Shown here in pieces: positions 15,933 through 24,727 of a DNA stretch of 64,000 nucleotides. A program made the position numbers and the translations under genes. Within the stretch, counting starts at the first letter, position 1. Each line of letters starts with the position of its first letter. The notes beneath the pieces are model-generated. The model was not told where the DNA came from and did no database searches. It was given only the letters and a program-made list of their open reading frames with translations. This DNA is from CAKSQL01 sp045649415 (GTDB lineage Bacteria > Bacillota > Clostridia > UBA1381): positions 1-64,000 of the forward strand of contig JAZRPY010000005.1 of the NCBI GenBank assembly GCA_045649415.1. Direction: 5' to 3'.

Positions 15933-16520
15933 TTAGTTTTCTTTTCTTGATATAACCTCGTCAATCAAGCCATATGCCTTAGCCTGCTCTGCTGACATAA
16001 AGTTATCTCTTTCGGTGTCTGCCATAATAACATCTAATGGCTGACCTGTTCTTTCACTTAAAATTTCATTCAAGTGCTTTTTAATTTTTATAATTCTCTC
16101 TGCATGGATTTGCATATCTGTTGCCTGACCCTGCATTCCACCAAGAGGCTGATGAATCATAACCTCACTGTTAGGAAGTGCAAAGCGCTTGCCTTTTGTG
16201 CCTGCAGCCAACAAAAATGCACCCATACTTGCAGCCATACCAACACATATAGTTGAAACATCACACTTTATGTATTGCATGGTGTCATAAATAGCCATTC
16301 CGGCAGTTATTGAGCCTCCCGGACTATTGATATAAAGCTGAATATCTTTATCAGGGTCCTTAGCTTCCAAAAACAATAACTGAGCAACCACAAGGCTTGC
16401 TGTTGCATCGTTTACCTCTTCACCCAAAAAGATAATTCTGTCCTCTAAAAGTCTTGAGAAGATGTCGTATGAACGCTCTCCTCTACCTGTTTGTTCAATG
16501 ACCATAGGTACTAAACTCAT
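15933..16520 (-). CDS. clpP: ATP-dependent Clp protease proteolytic subunit ClpP
   Basis: Serine peptidase of family S14, 195 aa from the ATG at 16520, which has GAAAGGAATT at proper spacing. The nucleophile Ser lies in GMAASMGAFLL (near residue 98), the catalytic His in MIHQPLGG (near 123), and the Asp follows about 50 residues later. It forms tetradecameric barrels with ClpX, encoded next. It is the middle gene of tig-clpP-clpX. Confidence 0.97.
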   Translation of the reverse strand: MSLVPMVIEQTGRGERSYDIFSRLLEDRIIFLGEEVNDATASLVVAQLLFLEAKDPDKDIQLYINSPGGSITAGMAIYDTMQYIKCDVSTICVGMAASMGAFLLAAGTKGKRFALPNSEVMIHQPLGGMQGQATDMQIHAERIIKIKKHLNEILSERTGQPLDVIMADTERDNFMSAEQAKAYGLIDEVISRKEN

Positions 16521-16589
16521 TTTAATCAATTCCTTTCATCAAAAGCAATTTAAATAATTTCATACCCTCGCCCTCAGTATCCTATAAAA

Positions 16590-17876
16590 TTATTTAACAG
16601 AGGAATTGTTAACGATAATCTGGATTGCCTTTTCAAATAGCAACTCTCTTTCAATTCCCTCGATATCCTCAGGTCTTAAAAGCTCCTTTAACTTATCCAA
16701 TTCCATATTGTATTGCTTGCTCATTTCAACGATTTTCTCGTCAACCTCTTCCTTATTAGCCTCAATGCCTTCTGTTTTTGCAATTGCCTCTAAGGTAAGC
16801 GAAATCTTAACCTGCTTTTCAGCTTGTTCTCTGAAGCTTTCCTTCATAGCATCGATGTTTGAGCCTGTGTATTGTAAATACTGCTCCAATGCCATTCCCT
16901 GATATGCAAGTCTTTGAGCAAAGTCGTTAATCATTCTGTCAATTTGCTCATCAATCATAGCCTTTGGTATGTCAATCTTGCTCTTTTCAGCAGCAGCTTC
17001 AATAACTGCATTTTCAGTTTCATCCTTAACTCTTGCCTCAGCTGCCTTTTCAAGTCTTTCCTTTACGCTGTTTTTGTATTCCTCAAAGGTTTCAAACTCA
17101 CTAACCTCTGATGCAAAATCGTCATCAAGCTCAGGTAACTCTCTTTTCTTGATTTCGTGTACCTTTACCTTGAATACTGCAGGCTTACCCTTTAATTCCT
17201 CTGCATGATATTCCTCAGGGAATGTTACATTAACATCCAACTCGCCACCGATTTCGGCACCGATAATCTGCTCCTCAAAGCCTGGGATAAAGCTTCCTGA
17301 ACCAATTTCAAGCTCATAATTTTCACCCTTACCACCTGTGAATGCAACACCGTCTGCAAAGCCTTCAAAATCAATAACTGCGATATCACCATTCTCAACT
17401 GCTCTGTCTTCAATGGTAATCATTCTTGCATTACGATTTCTTGTTGCTTCAATATCTCTGTCAACATCCTCGTCAGTAACATTATGCTCAATCTTGTCAA
17501 TCTTGATACCCTTATACTTTCCAAGCTTAACCTCAGGCTTTGTTGTAACCAAAGCTGTGAATACAACAGGCTCACCCTTTTTGATTTCTTCAACATCAAT
17601 TTCAGGTCTTGCAACTGCATCCACTCCTGATTCCTTTAAAGCTTCCTCGTATGCATCTGGTAACACAAAGTTCACTGCATCATCATAGAAGATGCTTGGA
17701 GAATAATATTTCTCAATCATCTGACGGGATACTTTACCCTTTCTAAAACCAGGAATACTGATTTTCTTTGCATTTTTCTGATACGCCTTTTGCATACCCT
17801 CTTCAAACTTTTCAGCTGAAACCTCGAATGTTAATTTTACAAGATTTGTTTCTACTTGTTCTGTTTTTACAGCCAT
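16590..17876 (-). CDS. tig: Trigger factor
   Basis: Ribosome-associated chaperone and peptidyl-prolyl isomerase, 428 aa. The ribosome-binding loop GFRKGKVSR lies near residue 43. A central FKBP-type domain spans about 150-245 (with GSGSFIPGFEEQIIG), and a long helical C-terminal domain follows. It is first in the tig-clpP-clpX cluster, which couples folding and degradation. Confidence 0.97.
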   Translation of the reverse strand: MAVKTEQVETNLVKLTFEVSAEKFEEGMQKAYQKNAKKISIPGFRKGKVSRQMIEKYYSPSIFYDDAVNFVLPDAYEEALKESGVDAVARPEIDVEEIKKGEPVVFTALVTTKPEVKLGKYKGIKIDKIEHNVTDEDVDRDIEATRNRNARMITIEDRAVENGDIAVIDFEGFADGVAFTGGKGENYELEIGSGSFIPGFEEQIIGAEIGGELDVNVTFPEEYHAEELKGKPAVFKVKVHEIKKRELPELDDDFASEVSEFETFEEYKNSVKERLEKAAEARVKDETENAVIEAAAEKSKIDIPKAMIDEQIDRMINDFAQRLAYQGMALEQYLQYTGSNIDAMKESFREQAEKQVKISLTLEAIAKTEGIEANKEEVDEKIVEMSKQYNMELDKLKELLRPEDIEGIERELLFEKAIQIIVNNSSVK

Positions 17877-17951
17877 CCTGTAAATCCTCCTTAGTACTTA
17901 AAATTTTTAATCTTATACATTGGTCTTAGAACCAATAATACATACCTATTT

Positions 17952-17979
17952 ATTATATCATATTTTTTCAAAATTGCAA
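17952..17979 (-). promoter_or_regulatory. tig-clpP-clpX promoter and leader hairpin
   Basis: TTGCAA (complement of 17974-17979), 16-bp spacer, TATAAT (complement of 17952-17957). The leader contains a small hairpin ATTGGT-TCTAAG-ACCAAT near 17925-17942. No CtsR heptad or CIRCE element was seen. Confidence 0.65.
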
Positions 17980-18021
17980 TGTATTTTCACCAAAAACACA
18001 AAGTTTTTATTGTTTTTTGTG

Positions 18022-18720
18022 CTAATCCAATAATTTCATAGGCTCAAATTCCAAATAATCACACGAAACCAACAAATATTCCACGCCATTTACCCTGTCA
18101 TTTATTGCATTTTGTGAGCTTTTTGCATGGAGATGTCCATAAAGACATTTTTCCACACCATAGTTATTCAACACCTCAGTGAAATCATTCTTAATGCAAC
18201 CATTGGCAATTGGTGGAAAATGAGTAAACACAATCTTTTTTATGTCCTTTGGTGCAGATTCCAAAGATAAACTAAGTCTTTGAATTTCCCTGTTATAATA
18301 TCTCATATTTTCCTCACCCGTGTATGGTGGTACAGGCAAATTCCAACCCCTTGTTCCACAGATTGCCACATCCTTATAAAGATAGGAGTTATTCTGCATA
18401 AAGCTTATGGTTTCGTATCCATTTTCCTCGACAAATCTGTTCATTTTGGTTATGGTTTCCCACCAATAATCGTGGTTACCCTTTATGAGTATTTTTCTGC
18501 CCTTTAATTTATTCAAGAAATCAAAATCTTTTTTTGCATCCTCGATATAAGTTGCCCAGGAAAAATCACCTGCCAGAACAACCATGTCATCATCAGCCAC
18601 ATTTTCCTGCCAGTTATTATATAACCTCTCCACATAGTTTTTCCAATTTTTTCCGAATATATCCATTGGTTTATCTACTCCGAGAGGCAAATGCAAATCC
18701 GATATTGCCCAAAGTGCCAA
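18022..18720 (-). CDS. Cytoplasmic metallophosphoesterase
   Basis: 232 aa calcineurin-like phosphoesterase without signal or membrane segment. All five motifs are visible: ISDLHLP (DxH, residues 6-12), LAGDFSW (GD), KGNHDYWW (GNHD), THFPP and YGHLHAKS (GHxH). It belongs to a family widespread in Clostridia whose substrate is undetermined. It ends about 145 bp before the tig start, on the same strand. Confidence 0.85.
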   Translation of the reverse strand: MALWAISDLHLPLGVDKPMDIFGKNWKNYVERLYNNWQENVADDDMVVLAGDFSWATYIEDAKKDFDFLNKLKGRKILIKGNHDYWWETITKMNRFVEENGYETISFMQNNSYLYKDVAICGTRGWNLPVPPYTGEENMRYYNREIQRLSLSLESAPKDIKKIVFTHFPPIANGCIKNDFTEVLNNYGVEKCLYGHLHAKSSQNAINDRVNGVEYLLVSCDYLEFEPMKLLD

Positions 18721-18862
18721 TTTGTATTCCTCATTTCATAGTTTTTAACTTTCTTTTTTATCTTAACATATTTTTTTCCATTTATCAAGCTAAATTTCCT
18801 AATCACATCAGGGTATAAGTTGACATAATCTATATTAAGAACATAAAAAGGAGATGATGATT

Positions 18863-19090
18863 ATGAGCTCATGGGTAAGATTTGAAAATAAGATATCCGA
18901 AAAGGCAGTGTATATAGTTTGTGACGAAATTTTTATGCCCTTATTATTAACCGAGAATTCCCTGTCAGAGTATTTTTATTGCTCTTCTGCCACTCTTTCA
19001 ATAGAGATATACAATCTAAAAGGAGAGATAGTGAAAAGCCTTTATAAATCGATTATTCCATCCAGACTCCAGACCATCATTCTATCCTGA
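18863..19090 (+). CDS. Small conserved-looking protein of unknown function
   Basis: 75 aa from the ATG at 18863, which has AAGGAG about ten bases upstream; two earlier in-frame ATGs lie within the ribosome binding site. No family is recognised. The protein is mixed, with hydrophobic stretches VYIVCDEIFMPLLL and IEIYNL but no clear membrane helix. Its last nine bases overlap the end of sigF on the opposite strand. Confidence 0.5.
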   Translation: MSSWVRFENKISEKAVYIVCDEIFMPLLLTENSLSEYFYCSSATLSIEIYNLKGEIVKSLYKSIIPSRLQTIILS

Positions 19091-19789
19091 AATAAGCCTT
19101 TTTAGTTTCTCCACAGTTGCCCTTTCAATTCTCGACACCTGCACCTGTGATACCCCTATTTTTTCTGCCACCTCACTTTGAGTTTTTCCGTCAAAGTAAC
19201 GCATAATAACAACCTGTCTTTCCCTTTCCTCAAGCTTGTTTATACCCTCCTTCAGCATAAGTTTATCTATAATTTTGTCCTCCTGATTTTTATCATCTTT
19301 AATTTTAAACTCTTTTTCCTCTCCATCACTTGTTGTTGGCGTTATGGTATCAACAGGCATAACTGCGTCAAATGCCTCAATCAGTACCTCTGTTGATATT
19401 CCACTTTCTTCCGATATTTCCTCCATTGTAGGCTCTCTTCCAAGTTTAATTCTCAAAGCCTGTTGATAGCGTTTACCCTTTATGGCACTTTCCTTTAAGC
19501 TTCTGCTTATTTTTATCATAGAATCATCTCTTAAAAATCTTTTTATCTCTCCTGCTATAAGAGGGACGGCATAGGTGGAGAATTTAACATTATGGGATGT
19601 GTCAAATTTATGGATTGCCTTGATAAGCCCCATTGCACCAATCTGGAATAAATCCTCGTTGTCATAACCTCTTCCCTGAAACCTGTAGGCTATGCTATAG
19701 ACAAGCCTCAAGTTGTTTTTCACAAGCTCCTCCTCTGCCTTTTTATCTCCAACCCTCACTCTTTCGAGCAATATACTATTATCTGTCAT
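19082..19789 (-). CDS. sigF: RNA polymerase sporulation sigma factor SigF
   Basis: Forespore-specific sigma factor, 235 aa. It has region 2 (NLRLVYSIAYRFQGRGYDNEDLFQIGAMGLIKA, about 26-58), region 3 (about 110-135) and region 4 with helix-turn-helix KTQSEVAEKIGVSQVQVSRIE (about 204-224). As the third gene after spoIIAA and spoIIAB it is SigF (SpoIIAC) rather than SigG. It overlaps spoIIAB by 11 bp. Confidence 0.92.
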   Translation of the reverse strand: MTDNSILLERVRVGDKKAEEELVKNNLRLVYSIAYRFQGRGYDNEDLFQIGAMGLIKAIHKFDTSHNVKFSTYAVPLIAGEIKRFLRDDSMIKISRSLKESAIKGKRYQQALRIKLGREPTMEEISEESGISTEVLIEAFDAVMPVDTITPTTSDGEEKEFKIKDDKNQEDKIIDKLMLKEGINKLEERERQVVIMRYFDGKTQSEVAEKIGVSQVQVSRIERATVEKLKRLISG

Positions 19790-20204
19790 TTTTAATTACC
19801 TTGCTCATTTTAACCTTTGTGCCCTTACCGGGTGTGCTAAAGACCTCAAGAGTATCCATAAAGCATTCCATTATCGAAAAACCCATTCCTGACCTTTCCT
19901 CCTCAGGCTTACCTGTGTACAGAGGCTCCTTTGCTTTATTTATGTCCTCTATTCCACAGCCCATATCGGTGATTGTGAATGTGACGATATTATCCTTTAT
20001 CTCACCCTCCAGTATAACCATACCCTTTTTATTTTCATATCCATGAATAATTGCATTGGTAACTGCTTCGGACACTGCAGTTTTTATCTCTGCAATCTCC
20101 TCAACTGTGGGATCTAACGATGTTACAAATGCAGCAGCAGTTGTTCTTGCAAATCGTTCATTCAAGGAGTCATTTATAAATTCAAGCTTCATTTTATTTT
20201 CCAT
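19779..20204 (-). CDS. spoIIAB: Anti-sigma F factor SpoIIAB
   Basis: GHKL-fold serine kinase and anti-sigma factor, 141 aa. It holds SigF inactive and phosphorylates SpoIIAA. The N box is EAVTNAIIHGYEN (near 50), G1 is DMGCGIED (near 84) and G2 is SGMGFSIME (near 105). It is the second gene of the spoIIA operon. Confidence 0.95.
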   Translation of the reverse strand: MENKMKLEFINDSLNERFARTTAAAFVTSLDPTVEEIAEIKTAVSEAVTNAIIHGYENKKGMVILEGEIKDNIVTFTITDMGCGIEDINKAKEPLYTGKPEEERSGMGFSIMECFMDTLEVFSTPGKGTKVKMSKVIKNDR

Positions 20205-20222
20205 TATGTATCACACCCTTTC

Positions 20223-20558
20223 TCATATACTCTTTAGTGCCTGCTCAGTAGTTTTTGAAACCTTAACTACCTTGTCAATCCCCGACATCTTAATTATTTT
20301 TTTAAGCTGAGCATCAAGACCTGTTAAAATCACATTTCCTCCCAGAGTTTTAACTGCCTTATACCTACCCATTATAACTCCTATGCCTGAGCTATCCATA
20401 AATCCCGAATCGGAGAAGTCGAATATAACATTCACGGCATTTGTTCTCCTGATTTTTTCGTCAATAGCATCCTTTAGCTTTGATGCTATATGATGGTCAA
20501 GCTCACCATCTATCCTGACCACAAGAGTTTTTTTGTTTCCTATGAGTTTGATTTGCAT
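20223..20558 (-). CDS. spoIIAA: Anti-sigma F factor antagonist SpoIIAA
   Basis: STAS-domain anti-anti-sigma factor, 111 aa from the ATG at 20558 (AAAGG at nine bases; the ATG at 20567 is too close to it). The phosphorylatable serine lies in SGFMDSSGIGVIMGRY (near 57). Dephosphorylated protein releases SigF from SpoIIAB. It is the first gene of spoIIAA-spoIIAB-sigF. The 230-bp upstream gap holds no sigma-H or Spo0A site that I could call with confidence. Confidence 0.95.
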   Translation of the reverse strand: MQIKLIGNKKTLVVRIDGELDHHIASKLKDAIDEKIRRTNAVNVIFDFSDSGFMDSSGIGVIMGRYKAVKTLGGNVILTGLDAQLKKIIKMSGIDKVVKVSKTTEQALKSI

Positions 20559-20728
20559 AGTCTTCATCCTTTCCTTTGGTATTTTTATTCCATAACATAT
20601 AGTTCTCTATATAAACCCTTTTCCCCTTTTGAAAAAAATAGCTTTTTTTGTTTTTTCTTAACATAAATATTCAAGCTTTTTACAAAAGCTGATAATTGAG
20701 TTTAAAATAAATCGGCATAACAAAAATA

Positions 20729-20757
20729 TTGACACCAATTTACAATAATGATATACT
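20729..20757 (+). promoter_or_regulatory. Promoter of the TSCPD gene
   Basis: TTGACA (20729-20734), 17-bp spacer, TATACT (20752-20757). Confidence 0.7.
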
Positions 20758-20790
20758 TAATCTATCTAAAAAAAAGGGTAGTGATTTAAA

Positions 20791-21045
20791 ATGGGACGAT
20801 ATACTTTTTCTCCCTCAGGAGTATGTTCTGCAAAAATTGAATTTGAAATAGACAACGGATATTTAAAGAATGTTCATTTCACAAGAGGTTGTAATGGCAA
20901 CACTCAAGGCATTTCCCGTCTTGTTGAAGGGATGAAGGCATCTGAAGTTATAGAAAGATTAAAAAATGTTGATTGTGGTGGCAGAGGTACCTCTTGTCCC
21001 GACCAGCTTGCCAAGGCTTTGGAGTTAGCTCTTGAACAGGAATAA
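20791..21045 (+). CDS. TSCPD domain protein (TIGR03905 type)
   Basis: 84 aa, mostly one domain. It contains the name-giving motif as GTSCPDQLAKAL near residue 70, plus cysteines at about 12 and 34 (RGCNGNTQGI). Similar domains occur at the C terminus of class II ribonucleotide reductases, where the cysteines serve redox or metal roles; this stand-alone form is uncharacterised. It has its own promoter and stands divergently from spoIIA. Confidence 0.8.
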   Translation: MGRYTFSPSGVCSAKIEFEIDNGYLKNVHFTRGCNGNTQGISRLVEGMKASEVIERLKNVDCGGRGTSCPDQLAKALELALEQE

Positions 21046-21132
21046 AAAAGTTGTAATATAATTTAAAAATCTCTCATATAATGGTAATAGACCTTTTTTA
21101 CATATTGGTTTATACCAAAAGGAGAGATAAAA

Positions 21133-21621
21133 ATGAAAAAAATACTTATAATCTGTGCCCTTATTGTGTCGGCTTTATTTGTTGTTGGAGGCTACAGGGA
21201 TTCCCTTGAAACCATGCAGGTAAAATTATATTATGTGGATAGCTCAATGCAACGACTTATTCCATCCGATTATGTGGTGAAGGCATCCACCCCAAACAAA
21301 GCCGCAAAGCAGGTTATTCATCAGCTTATAGAGGGACAGGACAATAACACAAAAATAATGCGTCTTATTCCAAAAATTGAGGACGGGCTATCTGTGAGGG
21401 TTATGGACAACACTGCATATGTTAATATGACAAAGGATTTTATAACCTTTCATTCAGACTCCCGTCAGCACGAGCTATTGACCATATATTCAATAGTAAA
21501 CTCCCTGACCTCAATTGATGGGATAGTTAATGTGAAATTCACAATAGACGGAAAAGAAGAAAAGGATTTCAAGGGCTTCTGCGATATGCGAGAAACCTTT
21601 ATTCCTGACTATTATATATAA
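21133..21621 (+). CDS. GerMN domain protein (spore germination/sporulation)
   Basis: 162 aa. An N-terminal signal or membrane anchor (residues 1-21) is followed by one GerMN domain (about 28-150) with AAKQVIHQLIEG and a VRVMDNTAYVNMTKDF strand pair. GerM of Bacillus has two such domains and acts in cortex synthesis and germination; this is a single-domain form, and no lipobox Cys is seen. GGAGAG precedes the ATG. It lies between the TSCPD gene and galM, close to the spoIIA operon. Confidence 0.75.
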   Translation: MKKILIICALIVSALFVVGGYRDSLETMQVKLYYVDSSMQRLIPSDYVVKASTPNKAAKQVIHQLIEGQDNNTKIMRLIPKIEDGLSVRVMDNTAYVNMTKDFITFHSDSRQHELLTIYSIVNSLTSIDGIVNVKFTIDGKEEKDFKGFCDMRETFIPDYYI

Positions 21622-21639
21622 CAAAGGAGATTGATTAAA

Positions 21640-22674
21640 ATGTCAATTAAAAAAAATTTATATGGTGTTCTGGACAACAAAAATGAGGTGTATAGCTACA
21701 CCCTGGACAACCACAAGGGTATGAAGGTAGAAATTTTGTCATTTGGCGGAATTGTGAAAAGGATAATTCTAAATGAAGTTGATGTGGTGCTTGGTTATGA
21801 CAAGCTTGAGGATTATATTGTAAACAAAGGATGTCTTGGCTCTACTGTGGGCAGACACGCCAACAGAATTGAAAACTCGCAATTCACTATAAATGGTACT
21901 ACATATAAAGTTGGCACAAATGAAGGTAGGAACTCTCTCCATGGTGGCATTATTGGTTATCATAAAAAGCTCTGGGATGTTAAAGAGGCAGGAACAGATG
22001 ATGAGCCTGCAATCATCCTTCAAATGCTTTCACCTGACGGTGAAGAGGGTTTTCCCGGAAATTTGAAGGTGAGCGTAACCTTCACTCTTACCAAGGAAAA
22101 CAGCCTTCACATTAACTATAAGGCTATTTCTGATAAAGACACAGTTTGTAATCTCACAAACCACTCATACTTTAACCTAAACGGGCATACCTCAGGTACA
22201 ATATTAAATCACGAGCTTCAGCTTAATGCCGACTTTTTCACCCCTAACACCAATGCGTGTATCCCATATGGTGAGATAAAAGGAGTTAAAGGCACAGCCT
22301 TTGATTTTACAAGCTTTAAAAAAGTGGGCGACGGAATCAATTCCTCTGATGAACAAATTAAAATGTTCTCTGGCTTTGACCACAATTTTGCTTTGAATGG
22401 CTTTGGATATAGAAAATTTGCAACCCTAAAAGGTGATAAATCAGGAATTGTTATGGAGTGCTACACAGATAAGCCCGGAGTTCAGCTATACACAGGTAAC
22501 GGACTTAGAAGTGAGCTTGTGTATAAGGATAATTCAAAATATGTCACACATCAGGGCCTGTGCTTAGAAACTCAATTCTTCCCCAATAGCACAACATTCT
22601 CACACTTCCCCTCTGCATATCTTAAAAAGGATGTGGAGTATAACTATACCACCGAGTATAAATTTATTTTCTAA
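21640..22674 (+). CDS. galM: Aldose 1-epimerase (mutarotase)
   Basis: 344 aa from the ATG at 21640, nine bases after AAAGGAGA; the in-frame TTG at 21631 is less likely. It catalyses anomeric interconversion of galactose or glucose. The catalytic His is in TNHSYFNLNGH (near 174), substrate His in GRHANRIENS (near 72) and the catalytic Glu in LCLETQFFPNS (near 311). No galactose operon surrounds it. Confidence 0.92.
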   Translation: MSIKKNLYGVLDNKNEVYSYTLDNHKGMKVEILSFGGIVKRIILNEVDVVLGYDKLEDYIVNKGCLGSTVGRHANRIENSQFTINGTTYKVGTNEGRNSLHGGIIGYHKKLWDVKEAGTDDEPAIILQMLSPDGEEGFPGNLKVSVTFTLTKENSLHINYKAISDKDTVCNLTNHSYFNLNGHTSGTILNHELQLNADFFTPNTNACIPYGEIKGVKGTAFDFTSFKKVGDGINSSDEQIKMFSGFDHNFALNGFGYRKFATLKGDKSGIVMECYTDKPGVQLYTGNGLRSELVYKDNSKYVTHQGLCLETQFFPNSTTFSHFPSAYLKKDVEYNYTTEYKFIF

Positions 22675-22698
22675 AAAATCCGGCGAAGTTTTATATAA

Positions 22699-22734
22699 AA
22701 AAGGTATTCTAAAATTCGTTTAGAATACCTTTTT
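22699..22734. terminator. Bidirectional terminator between galM and rlmB
   Basis: AAAAGGTATTCTAAA / TTTAGAATACCTTTT stem with T runs on both strands, shared by two convergent genes. Confidence 0.85.
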
Positions 22735-22738
22735 GATT

Positions 22739-23458
22739 TTATTTATTTCTTTGTCGTGAGGATTCATACATAAGTATTGCAGCAGCAACTGAAGCATTCA
22801 GGGAATTTATATCCCCGAACATTGGGATTTTAACAAGAAAATCACATTTTTCCTTAACCAGTCTTGAAATTCCTTCACCCTCACTGCCGATAACAAGGCC
22901 TAAAGCACCTGTTAAATTTGCTTTATACATTTCCTCTCCGTCCATATCTGCTCCTGCAATCCAGAGTCCTCTTTCCTTGAGCATATCTATAGTCTGTGCA
23001 ATATTGGTAACTCTTGCAACCCGAGTATATTCCACTGCTCCTGCCGAGGTTTTTGAAACCACAGAATTCAAGCCCACACTATTTCGCTTAGGAATTATAA
23101 CCCCACTTGCACCAACACAATTTGCAGTTCTCAATATTGAGCCTAAGTTATGTGGGTCGGTTATTTTATCGCAGATTATAACAAAGGGTGTTTCATTCTT
23201 ATTTAGAATATCATCAACTGTGGCATATTCCATAACTGCCGCAAAGGCAATCACGCCCTGATGGTTTTCACCCTCTGCAAGTTGGTCGAGCTTTTGCTTT
23301 TCAACCTCCTGAATAATCACGCCCTTTTCCTTTGCCTTTTTTATAATGGGAACAATGGAGCCTTCATATTTTCCCTTCTTCACTAATATTTTGTCAATTT
23401 CTCTGTCTGAACGAAGGGCTTCCATAACTGGATTTCTTCCGATTATTTTATCTTCCAT
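22739..23458 (-). CDS. rlmB: 23S rRNA (guanosine-2'-O)-methyltransferase RlmB
   Basis: SPOUT-class TrmH-family methyltransferase, 239 aa. It has an N-terminal substrate-binding domain (GRNPVMEALR) and a knotted C-terminal domain with DKITDPHNLGSILRTANC (near 97), LVIGSEGEGIS (near 190) and FGDINSLNASVAAAILMYE (near 215). It lies 25 bp downstream of lysC and may be read from the threonine operon. Confidence 0.93.
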   Translation of the reverse strand: MEDKIIGRNPVMEALRSDREIDKILVKKGKYEGSIVPIIKKAKEKGVIIQEVEKQKLDQLAEGENHQGVIAFAAVMEYATVDDILNKNETPFVIICDKITDPHNLGSILRTANCVGASGVIIPKRNSVGLNSVVSKTSAGAVEYTRVARVTNIAQTIDMLKERGLWIAGADMDGEEMYKANLTGALGLVIGSEGEGISRLVKEKCDFLVKIPMFGDINSLNASVAAAILMYESSRQRNK

Positions 23459-23483
23459 GTCATCCTCTCAAATTATATATAAA

Positions 23484-24692
23484 TTAGTCAAGCATAAACT
23501 TGTCGTGAATAGCAACAACTGCTCTTTCTGCATCCTTCTGGTCAACTAAAACTGAGATTTTGATTTCTGAGGTTGCAATCATATTGATATTGATATGTGC
23601 ATTATAAAGCGCTTCAAACATTGTTGTTGCAACGCCTGCATTATTAACCATCCCTGCACCAACAATTGAAACCTTTGAAACATCCTTTGTGTAGCTGATG
23701 TTGTCTGCATTGATAATTGATGCATTTTCCTCAAGAATTTTAATAACCTCATCCAAATCCTTTTCGGTTGTTGTGAAGCTTATGTCCTTCTTTCCTGCAT
23801 TACCAATAGATTGAATAATCAGGTCAACACCAATTCCCTTCTTTGACAACAATGAAAAGACATTGAATGCCTTACCCGGAGTATCCTCCACTCCACACAA
23901 TGCAATTCTTGCACAATCGTTATCCCTTGTTACACCTCTCACAAGCATCTTTTCCACTTTTTCTACCTCCTTAACATAAGTACCTTCATTTTTATTCAAG
24001 CTTGATTTAACTGCTAAATTCACATGGTATTTCTTTGCCATTTCAACTGAACGATTATGGAGCACATTCGCACCCAAGGACGCAAGCTCAAGCATTTCGT
24101 CGTAGGAAATGTCATCCAATTTGTATGCAGATTTCACTATTCTCGGGTCGGCAGTGTAAACACCGTCAACATCTGTGTAAATTTCACACAAATCTGCACC
24201 CAAGGATGCTGCCAAAGCAACTGCTGATGTATCCGAGCCACCTCTTCCAAGAGTTGTTATGTCGTCATATTTGTTTATTCCCTGAAAGCCTGCAACAATA
24301 ACAATTCGTCTTTTATCAAGCTCATTTTGTATTCTTGTAGCGCTTACCTTTTTAATTCTTGCAGCAGAATATTTTGAGTCGGTTTGAACCCCCACCTGCC
24401 AGCCTGTTAATGACACAACAGGTCTGCCGATTTTTTCAATTGCCATTGCAAGCAAGGAAATTGAAATCTGTTCACCTGTTGCCAATAGCATATCCATTTC
24501 TCTTTTTGACGCTTTTGGATTAATTTCATTTGCCTTTTCGATTAAATCATCTGTTGTGTCACCCTGTGCAGAAACTACAACAATAACATTGTTTCCATTA
24601 TCGTAGGTTTCGCAAATTCTTCTGGCAACATTCATCACTCGTTCTGCATCACGAACTGATGAACCACCATATTTTTGTACTATTAAACCCAT
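23484..24692 (-). CDS. lysC: Aspartate kinase
   Basis: First enzyme of the aspartate family pathway, 402 aa. The kinase domain begins VQKYGGSSV and contains LGRGGSDTSAVALAASLGA (about 148-166). Two ACT domains form the C-terminal third and are the usual sites of feedback control by lysine and/or threonine. It is downstream of hom and thrB, which suggests this isozyme serves threonine synthesis. Confidence 0.95.
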   Translation of the reverse strand: MGLIVQKYGGSSVRDAERVMNVARRICETYDNGNNVIVVVSAQGDTTDDLIEKANEINPKASKREMDMLLATGEQISISLLAMAIEKIGRPVVSLTGWQVGVQTDSKYSAARIKKVSATRIQNELDKRRIVIVAGFQGINKYDDITTLGRGGSDTSAVALAASLGADLCEIYTDVDGVYTADPRIVKSAYKLDDISYDEMLELASLGANVLHNRSVEMAKKYHVNLAVKSSLNKNEGTYVKEVEKVEKMLVRGVTRDNDCARIALCGVEDTPGKAFNVFSLLSKKGIGVDLIIQSIGNAGKKDISFTTTEKDLDEVIKILEENASIINADNISYTKDVSKVSIVGAGMVNNAGVATTMFEALYNAHININMIATSEIKISVLVDQKDAERAVVAIHDKFMLD

Positions 24693-24727
24693 TTTTCATT
24701 CTCCTTTTTTTTAATTTATGCTTAAAA

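Noticed and set aside
20568..20728. Sigma-H promoter and Spo0A box before spoIIAA
   Set aside because: Only weak partial matches were visible, such as AGCTTTT..GAAT and a TTTTTCAAAA run, not enough to annotate.
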